Below, in pieces: positions 57,668 through 64,000 of a stretch of 64,000 nt of DNA. Under the pieces are notes generated by a model. That model made no database searches and was not told the DNA's origin. It was given only the letters and a program-made list of their open reading frames with translations. Origin of the DNA: Vibrio bathopelagicus. GTDB lineage: Bacteria; Pseudomonadota; Gammaproteobacteria; Enterobacterales; Vibrionaceae. Both the position numbers and the translations under genes were made by a program. Where the stretch lies: contig NZ_CP062500.1 in the NCBI RefSeq assembly GCF_014879975.1, forward strand, positions 3,224,001 through 3,288,000. The letters are read 5' to 3'. Numbering within the stretch: position 1 is the stretch's first letter; each line of letters begins with the position of its first letter.

Positions 57668-57858
57668 TATGCGCCTGCCTTTTCAGTCAAAACAGTTTTC
57701 ACACGTGCGATGTCACGGCGTACAGCTTTTAGAGTATGAGTTTGCTGTAGTTGACCAGTTGCAGCTTGCATGCGCAAGTTAAACTGTTCACGTAGCAAAT
57801 TCAATAGCTCAGCGTTAAGCTCTTCAACGTTCTTTTCGCGTAGATCTTGTGCTTTCAT
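57667..57858 (-). CDS. rpmC: 50S ribosomal protein L29
   Basis: At the exit tunnel; part of the docking site for trigger factor and SRP. The 63-aa product starts [21 protein letters not shown] choose the ATG at 57858, which overlaps the rplP stop by one base (TGATG), over a GTG one codon upstream; it gives the same length as the E. coli protein. Confidence 0.97.
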   Translation of the reverse strand: MKAQDLREKNVEELNAELLNLLREQFNLRMQAATGQLQQTHTLKAVRRDIARVKTVLTEKAGA

Positions 57859-58268
57859 CACATCACCTGCTTAGTTACAAAAGTAGTTTTAACAGGCAGT
57901 TTACGTGCCGCTAGGCGGAACGCTTCACGTGCCAACTCTTCAGGTACGCCATTCATCTCGTACATAACTTTGCCTGGTTGGATTTGAGCAACCCAGTACG
58001 CAACTGAACCTTTACCTTTACCTTGACGAACTTCAAGAGGCTTTTCAGTAATCGGTTTGTCTGGGAACACACGGATCCAGATTTGACCTTGACGCTTAAT
58101 GTGACGTGTCATAGCACGACGTGCCGCTTCGATTTGACGTGCAGTCAGACGACCACGGCCAACAGCTTTAAGACCGAATTCGCCGAAGCTCACTTCAGTA
58201 CCTTTAGCTAGACCACGGTTACGACCAGTCATAACCTTGCGGAACTTAGTACGTTTTGGTTGTAGCAT
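57858..58268 (-). CDS. rplP: 50S ribosomal protein L16
   Basis: Positions A-site tRNA in the peptidyl transferase centre. The 136-aa product starts [20 protein letters not shown] and has RPGKGKGS-like [20 protein letters not shown]. It lies 11 bases after rpsC and overlaps rpmC by one base. Confidence 0.98.
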   Translation of the reverse strand: MLQPKRTKFRKVMTGRNRGLAKGTEVSFGEFGLKAVGRGRLTARQIEAARRAMTRHIKRQGQIWIRVFPDKPITEKPLEVRQGKGKGSVAYWVAQIQPGKVMYEMNGVPEELAREAFRLAARKLPVKTTFVTKQVM

Positions 58269-58279
58269 CGTTCGACTCC

Positions 58280-58978
58280 TTACTTACGGCCTTTACGCTG
58301 CTTCTTAGGCTTATCGCCTTTAGGCTCTACTGCGTTAGCAGCTGGCATACCGCCTAGAATCTCACCTTTGAAGATCCAAACTTTAATGCCGATCACACCG
58401 TATTGAGTGTGAGCCGAAGAAGTTGCGTAATCAATGTCTGCACGTAGAGTGTGTAGAGGCACACGGCCTTCACGGTACCACTCTGAACGTGCGATTTCAG
58501 CGCCGCCAAGACGGCCGCCTACTTGTACTTTGATGCCTTTAGCGCCTAGACGCATAGCATTTTGTACCGCACGCTTCATTGCACGACGGAACATAACACG
58601 ACGCTCTAGTTGAGACGCGATGCTATCAGCTACAAGCTGACCATCTAACTCAGGTTTACGTACTTCAGCGATGTTAATCTGCGCTGGTACACCTGCGATT
58701 TTAGCTACAGCTGCACGTAGTTTCTCTACGTCTTCACCTTTCTTACCGATAACAACGCCAGGGCGAGCAGTGTGAATAGTCACACGGATGCTCTTAGCTG
58801 GACGCTCGATAACGATACGAGATAATGATGCTTTTTGTAGTTCCTTAGTAAGGAACTGACGTACCTTGAAGTCGCCGTCTAGGTTGTCAGCGAATTCGTT
58901 GGTATTAGCAAACCATGTAGCATTCCAAGGCTTAACGATGCCAAGACGAATACCATTAGGATGTACTTTCTGACCCAT
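58280..58978 (-). CDS. rpsC: 30S ribosomal protein S3
   Basis: Lines the mRNA entry channel and has helicase activity with S4 and S5. The 232-aa product starts [20 protein letters not shown], has the KH domain [15 protein letters not shown], and ends in a basic tail ([10 protein letters not shown]). It lies 18 bases after rplV. Confidence 0.98.
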
Positions 58979-58996
58979 TGCTTAATCTCCTAGTCT

Positions 58997-59329
58997 TTAG
59001 CGATCTGCTACAACAATAGTGATGTGGCTTGAACGCTTCAAGATACGATCCGCACGACCTTTAGCACGAGGCATAATGCGCTTCATGATAGGGCCCTCAT
59101 CTACGAAGATTTTAGCGACATTTAGATCGTCGATATCTGCACCTTCGTTATGTTCCGCGTTAGCGATAGCTGACTCAAGAACTTTCTTAACTAGTACAGC
59201 AGCTTTTTTGTTGCTGAAAGTTAGAATTTCTAGAGCCTGGTCTACCGACTTACCGCGAATTTGGTCTGCAACTAAGCGAGCTTTCTGTGGAGAAATACGA
59301 GCAAAGTTATGTTTAGCTAAAGCTTCCAT
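58997..59329 (-). CDS. rplV: 50S ribosomal protein L22
   Basis: Lines the exit tunnel; its beta-hairpin affects macrolide response and nascent-chain arrest. The 110-aa product has [20 protein letters not shown] and [20 protein letters not shown]. Two ATG codons are adjacent; I choose the second because it gives a six-base gap to AGGAG and the E. coli-like N-terminus. Confidence 0.97.
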   Translation of the reverse strand: MEALAKHNFARISPQKARLVADQIRGKSVDQALEILTFSNKKAAVLVKKVLESAIANAEHNEGADIDDLNVAKIFVDEGPIMKRIMPRAKGRADRILKRSSHITIVVADR

Positions 59330-59339
59330 CATCTACTCC

Positions 59340-59630
<291 letters not shown>

Positions 59631-59637
59631 TTATAGA

Positions 59638-60462
59638 TTATTTATTACGACGACGTACGATGTACTTGTCAGTGCGTTTGTTCTTACGAGTCTTGAAGCC
59701 CTTAGTAGGAACGCCCCAAGGAGAAACTGGGTGACGACCACCAGATGTGCGGCCTTCACCACCACCATGTGGGTGATCCACCGGGTTCATTACTACACCA
59801 CGTACGGTTGGACGTACGCCGCGCCAGCGTGAAGCACCAGCTTTACCAAGTTCACGTAGCATATGCTCAGAGTTACCAACTTCACCGATCGTTGCACGAC
59901 CTTCAGAAAGTACTTTGCGCATCTCACCAGAACGTAGACGGATAGTTACGTATGCACCATCGCGAGCGATGATTTGTACATATGCACCAGCCGAACGAGC
60001 TAGTTGAGCACCTTTACCAGGCTTAAGTTCAACACAGTGTACAGTAGAACCTACTGGGATGTTGCGCATCGGCAGAGTGTTACCTGCTTTGATTGGCGCA
60101 TCAGAACCAGATTGAATCTGGTCACCTGCGTTAACACCTTTAGGTGCAATGATGTAACGACGCTCACCGTCTGCGTACAGAACTAGAGCGATGTTAGCAC
60201 TACGGTTTGGATCGTATTCTAAACGCTCAACTTTCGCTGGGATACCGTCTTTAGTACGTTTGAAGTCAATCAAACGGTAATGGTGCTTATGACCACCACC
60301 GATGTGACGTACTGTGATACGACCGTTGTTGTTACGACCACCGTTCTTAGAGTTTTTCTCTAGAAGTGGTGCGTATGGCTTACCCTTGTGCAGGTCAGCG
60401 TTAACAACTTTAACGACGTGACGACGACCAGGGGAAGTCGGCTTACATTTAACAATAGCCAT
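59638..60462 (-). CDS. rplB: 50S ribosomal protein L2
   Basis: Needed for subunit association and peptidyl transferase activity. The 274-aa product starts [20 protein letters not shown] and contains the conserved [16 protein letters not shown] with the functionally important histidine. It lies 14 bases after rplW. Confidence 0.98.
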   Translation of the reverse strand: MAIVKCKPTSPGRRHVVKVVNADLHKGKPYAPLLEKNSKNGGRNNNGRITVRHIGGGHKHHYRLIDFKRTKDGIPAKVERLEYDPNRSANIALVLYADGERRYIIAPKGVNAGDQIQSGSDAPIKAGNTLPMRNIPVGSTVHCVELKPGKGAQLARSAGAYVQIIARDGAYVTIRLRSGEMRKVLSEGRATIGEVGNSEHMLRELGKAGASRWRGVRPTVRGVVMNPVDHPHGGGEGRTSGGRHPVSPWGVPTKGFKTRKNKRTDKYIVRRRNK

Positions 60463-60476
60463 TTTTACTACTCCTG

Positions 60477-60779
60477 TTATTCCGCGCCGCCAACGAAGTC
60501 AAGATCTTGACCTTCTTTCAAAGTAACGTAGGCTTTTTTCACGTCTGAACGACGGCCTTCACGCATACCTTGACGTTTGGTCTTACCCTTTTGTACAAGA
60601 GTATTTACTGACTTAACTTCAACTTCAAATAGCTTTTCTACAGCTGCTTTGATCTCTTTCTTAGTTGCATCTTTAGCTACTTTGAAAACGATAGTGTTCG
60701 CTTTCTCAGCCGCCATAGTTGCTTTTTCAGAGATGTGCGGAGCACGTAGAACTTTTAAGATACGTTCTTCAGTGATCAT
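60477..60779 (-). CDS. rplW: 50S ribosomal protein L23
   Basis: Main docking point of trigger factor at the tunnel exit. The 100-aa product has [19 protein letters not shown] and [20 protein letters not shown]. Its start overlaps the rplD stop by four bases, which fixes the ATG at 60779. Confidence 0.98.
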   Translation of the reverse strand: MITEERILKVLRAPHISEKATMAAEKANTIVFKVAKDATKKEIKAAVEKLFEVEVKSVNTLVQKGKTKRQGMREGRRSDVKKAYVTLKEGQDLDFVGGAE

Positions 60780-61378
60780 GCTAGCATCTCCTCAACTTGC
60801 TTAACTGCGTCAGCAGTCATTAGAACCTTGTCGAATGCAATTAGAGATACTGGATCAATACCAGCAACGTCACGTGCGTCAACTTTGTACAGGTTACGAG
60901 CAGCTAAGAATAGATTTTCATCTACTTCGCCAGTTACAATCAGAACGTCGTTAAGCTGAAGCTCATTAAGCTTAGCTAAAAGTTCTTTTGTTTTTGGTGC
61001 TTCTACAGAGAAGTTATCAACAACGATTAGACGCTCTTGACGAATCAACTCAGAAAGAATGCTTTTCATAGCACCGCGGTACATTTTCTTGTTAACTTTT
61101 TGGCTGTGATCTTGTGGTTTCGCAGCAAAAGTAACACCACCTGTACGCCAGATTGGGCTACGAATTGTACCAGCACGTGCACGGCCAGTACCTTTTTGGC
61201 GCCATGGCTTAGCACCGCCGCCTGATACTTCAGAACGAGTCTTTTGAGCACGAGTACCTTGACGAGCACCTGCTGCATACGCAACAACTACTTGATGTAC
61301 TAGAGCTTCGTTAAAGTCACGTCCGAAAGTAGTCTCGGAAACAGTTAGTGCATCAGCACCTTTAACCATCAATTCCAT
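60776..61378 (-). CDS. rplD: 50S ribosomal protein L4
   Basis: Tunnel-constriction protein and, in E. coli, the autogenous repressor of the S10 operon. The 200-aa product has [20 protein letters not shown] and the tunnel loop [20 protein letters not shown]. It lies 16 bases after rplC. Feedback on the S10 leader at 62351-62596 is expected from the E. coli precedent. Confidence 0.98.
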   Translation of the reverse strand: MELMVKGADALTVSETTFGRDFNEALVHQVVVAYAAGARQGTRAQKTRSEVSGGGAKPWRQKGTGRARAGTIRSPIWRTGGVTFAAKPQDHSQKVNKKMYRGAMKSILSELIRQERLIVVDNFSVEAPKTKELLAKLNELQLNDVLIVTGEVDENLFLAARNLYKVDARDVAGIDPVSLIAFDKVLMTADAVKQVEEMLA

Positions 61379-61394
61379 TACTTACTCCTAGACG

Positions 61395-62024
61395 TTATGC
61401 TTTAACAGCAGGTTTTACGATCACGTTACCGCCTGTTGAGCCTGGTACTGCACCTTTAATAAGGAGTAGATTGCGCTCAGCGTCAACACGTACGATCTCT
61501 AGGTTTTGAGTCGTTACACGCTCAGCACCCATGTGACCTGCCATTTTCTTGCCTTTAAACACGCGGCCTGGAGTTTGACATTGGCCAATTGAACCCGGTG
61601 CGCGGTGAGACAAAGAGTTACCGTGAGTCATATCTTGAGTAGAGAAGTTCCAACGCTTGATAGCGCCTTGGAAGCCTTTACCTTTAGATGTACCAGTAAC
61701 GTCTACTTTTTTAATTTCGTTGAAAAGTTCTACGTTTAGCTCAGCGCCAACTTCAAACTCTTCGCCGTTTTCTAAACGGAATTCCCAAAGACCGCGACCT
61801 GCTTCAACACCCGCTTTCGCGAAGTGACCAGCTTCAGGTTTAGTTACACGGTTAGCTTTCTTAGCACCAGTAGTTACTTGGATTGCTGCGTAGCCGTCTG
61901 TCTCAAGAGTTTTAACTTGAGAAATACGGTTCGCTTCAACCTCAACAACAGTTACTGGGATAGAAACGCCTTCTTCGGTAAATACGCGGGTCATACCCAC
62001 TTTACGTCCGACTAGACCAATCAT
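61395..62024 (-). CDS. rplC: 50S ribosomal protein L3
   Basis: Early assembly protein reaching toward the peptidyl transferase centre. The 209-aa product starts [20 protein letters not shown] and has [20 protein letters not shown] with the Gln that is methylated in E. coli. It lies 14 bases after rpsJ. Confidence 0.98.
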
Positions 62025-62038
62025 TATTCTTATCTCCC

Positions 62039-62596
<558 letters not shown>

Positions 62597-62602
62597 CGAT
62601 GC

Positions 62603-62630
62603 ATTATACAGATCACATTTTGGTATGCAA
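62603..62630 (-). promoter_or_regulatory. S10 operon promoter
   Basis: On the minus strand TTGCAT (62625-62630) and a perfect TATAAT (62603-62608) are separated by 16 bases, downstream of the tuf terminator. Confidence 0.82.
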
Positions 62631-62751
62631 GTGGCGTTGGAAAAATAATCGGAATTTCTTTGATGGGGGTAATCAACGGTAGTTGAATGACGAAAGTCGA
62701 ATTACAAAGAACAGGGGGACACTTGGGGAATTGTAAAAACGAAAGGGGTCA
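62631..62751. other. Spacer between the tuf terminator and the S10 promoter
   Basis: Part of a 479-base stretch without a protein gene (62351-62829). I see no tRNA or known small RNA in it; it probably carries upstream promoter elements. Confidence 0.4.
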
Positions 62752-62784
62752 GAAAAACAAAAGGGAAGCCGAAGCTTCCCTTTT
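62752..62784 (-). terminator. Terminator after tuf
   Basis: The stem GGGAAGC/GCTTCCC (62763-62769 with 62774-62780) has a TTCG tetraloop on the minus strand and is followed by TTTTGTTTTT. It ends the str-operon transcript. Confidence 0.93.
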
Positions 62785-62829
62785 TTAATGCAGTTCTTCT
62801 AATGAAGAGTGTGCAAAATCAATTCGCGA

Positions 62830-64000
62830 TTAAGCGAAGATTTTAGCTACAACACCAGCACCAACTGTACGGCCACCTTCGCGGATTGCGAAACGTAGAC
62901 CTTCGTCCATTGCGATTGGAGCGATTAGCTCAACAGTCATTTGAACGTTGTCACCTGGCATTACCATTTCTACGCCTTCTGGTAGAGTGATATCGCCTGT
63001 TACGTCAGTTGTACGGAAGTAGAACTGTGGACGGTAACCCTTGAAGAAAGGAGTGTGACGGCCGCCTTCGTCTTTAGAAAGTACGTATACTTCAGACTCA
63101 AACTTAGTGTGTGGGTTGATTGAACCTTTAGCAGAAAGTACTTGGCCACGTTCAACGTCATCACGCTTAGTACCACGTAGAAGTGCACCAACGTTCTCAC
63201 CTGCACGACCTTCGTCAAGCAGCTTACGGAACATTTCAACACCAGTACAAGTAGTAAGAGTAGTTTCTTTGATACCAACGATTTCTACTTCGTCACCTAC
63301 ACGTAGGATACCGCGCTCGATACGACCAGTAACTACAGTACCACGACCTTGGATTGAGAATACATCTTCAATAGGTAGTAGGAACGGTAGATCAACAGCA
63401 CGCTCTGGAAGTGGAATGTAAGAATCTAGTGCTTCTGCAAGCTCAACGATCTTGTCTTCCCACTGCTTTTCGCCGTTTAGAGCGCCAAGTGCAGAACCTT
63501 GAATTACTGGAAGGTCGTCTCCTGGGTACTCGTACTCAGAAAGAAGTTCACGAACTTCCATTTCTACTAGCTCAAGTAGCTCTTCGTCATCAACCATGTC
63601 ACATTTGTTCATGAATACGATGATGTAAGGGATACCAACTTGACGACCAAGTAGGATGTGCTCACGAGTTTGTGGCATAGGGCCATCTGTAGCAGCAACA
63701 ACTAGGATACCGCCGTCCATTTGAGCAGCACCAGTGATCATGTTTTTAACATAATCGGCGTGTCCAGGACAGTCTACGTGTGCGTAGTGACGTTCAGGAG
63801 TATCGTACTCAACGTGAGAAGTTGCGATTGTGATACCGCGCTCGCGCTCTTCTGGAGCGTTATCGATAGATGCGAAATCTTTAGCAACACCGCCGTACAC
63901 TTTTGCAAGTGTAGTACAGATAGCAGCAGTTAGAGTTGTTTTACCGTGGTCAACGTGGCCGATAGTACCAACGTTTACGTGCGGTTTCGTACGTTCAAAT
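62830..64000 (-). CDS. tuf: Elongation factor Tu, 5'-truncated by the window edge
   Basis: GTPase that brings aminoacyl-tRNA to the ribosome. The frame is open through base 64000; 389 codons are present and only about five N-terminal residues are missing (the family has 394). Landmarks in order are HVDHGKTT, the [16 protein letters not shown] motif, [11 protein letters not shown] and the C-terminal [17 protein letters not shown]. Position upstream of rpsJ marks it as the str-operon copy; vibrios usually have a second one near the tRNA/secE region. Codon use is highly biased. Confidence 0.97.
   Translation of the reverse strand, partial: FERTKPHVNVGTIGHVDHGKTTLTAAICTTLAKVYGGVAKDFASIDNAPEERERGITIATSHVEYDTPERHYAHVDCPGHADYVKNMITGAAQMDGGILVVAATDGPMPQTREHILLGRQVGIPYIIVFMNKCDMVDDEELLELVEMEVRELLSEYEYPGDDLPVIQGSALGALNGEKQWEDKIVELAEALDSYIPLPERAVDLPFLLPIEDVFSIQGRGTVVTGRIERGILRVGDEVEIVGIKETTLTTCTGVEMFRKLLDEGRAGENVGALLRGTKRDDVERGQVLSAKGSINPHTKFESEVYVLSKDEGGRHTPFFKGYRPQFYFRTTDVTGDITLPEGVEMVMPGDNVQMTVELIAPIAMDEGLRFAIREGGRTVGAGVVAKIFA

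Overview
The window is a gamma-proteobacterial chromosome segment, almost certainly Vibrionaceae and probably Vibrio (a Splendidus-clade-like species is an inference from overall feel, not a proof). Pointers are the Vibrio-type zinc cluster (DUF2607 and ZrgA/DUF2796 plus an ABC exporter-like pair and DUF3299), a TIGR03899-type protein, a DUF2780 protein, the gene order cysD-cysN-SLC13 transporter-cysC, and the str/S10/spc/alpha ribosomal block. Most of it is conserved core genome. I see no rRNA, tRNA, CRISPR array, prophage or insertion sequence.

Layout. 1-6.7 kb (+): the end of kdsD, then kdsC-lptC-lptA-lptB (KDO synthesis and LPS transport) running into rpoN-hpf-ptsN-rapZ-npr (sigma-54 and nitrogen PTS). 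6.8-10.4 kb: mgtE, pmbA/tldE and darP. 10.4-14.1 kb (-): thiamine transporter thiB-thiP-thiQ behind a clear TPP riboswitch. 14.1-24.6 kb: ubiX, mpl, fbp, a DUF2799 lipoprotein, ytfP, the tamA-tamB translocation module and msrA. 24.7-29.4 kb: ytfK, ytfJ and a five-gene zinc operon preceded by a textbook Zur-type palindrome overlapping a promoter.

29.5-38.2 kb: a 34-codon membrane-peptide gene, a 162-bp inverted-repeat (MITE-like) element, the TIGR03899 gene, sulfate activation genes cysD-cysN-transporter-cysC (-), and cpdB (+), here with a lipobox. 38.5-44.2 kb (+): a tightly packed seven-gene operon (DedA, ATP-grasp, DinB-like, NRDE, YHS, DoxX-like, OlsF-like bifunctional acyltransferase). 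This is the most interesting uncharacterised unit; its last gene points to ornithine-lipid (aminolipid) synthesis. 44.3-48.3 kb: a Crp/Fnr-type regulator, elaA, an EamA transporter, an OapA-like LysM protein, fklB and a DUF2780 lipoprotein.

48.3-48.7 kb holds two heptanucleotide tandem arrays next to the end of the alpha operon. 48.7-64 kb (-) is, in transcription order, the end of tuf, then the S10, spc and alpha operons (rpsJ to rplQ, including secY, rpmJ and rpoA). Visible punctuation includes an S10 promoter with a long leader, a terminator plus extended -10 promoter between S10 and spc, and an alpha promoter with an S4-type leader. Small tandem duplications at the 3' ends of mgtE and thiB, a 39-bp repeat inside zrgA and several dyads are recorded separately.
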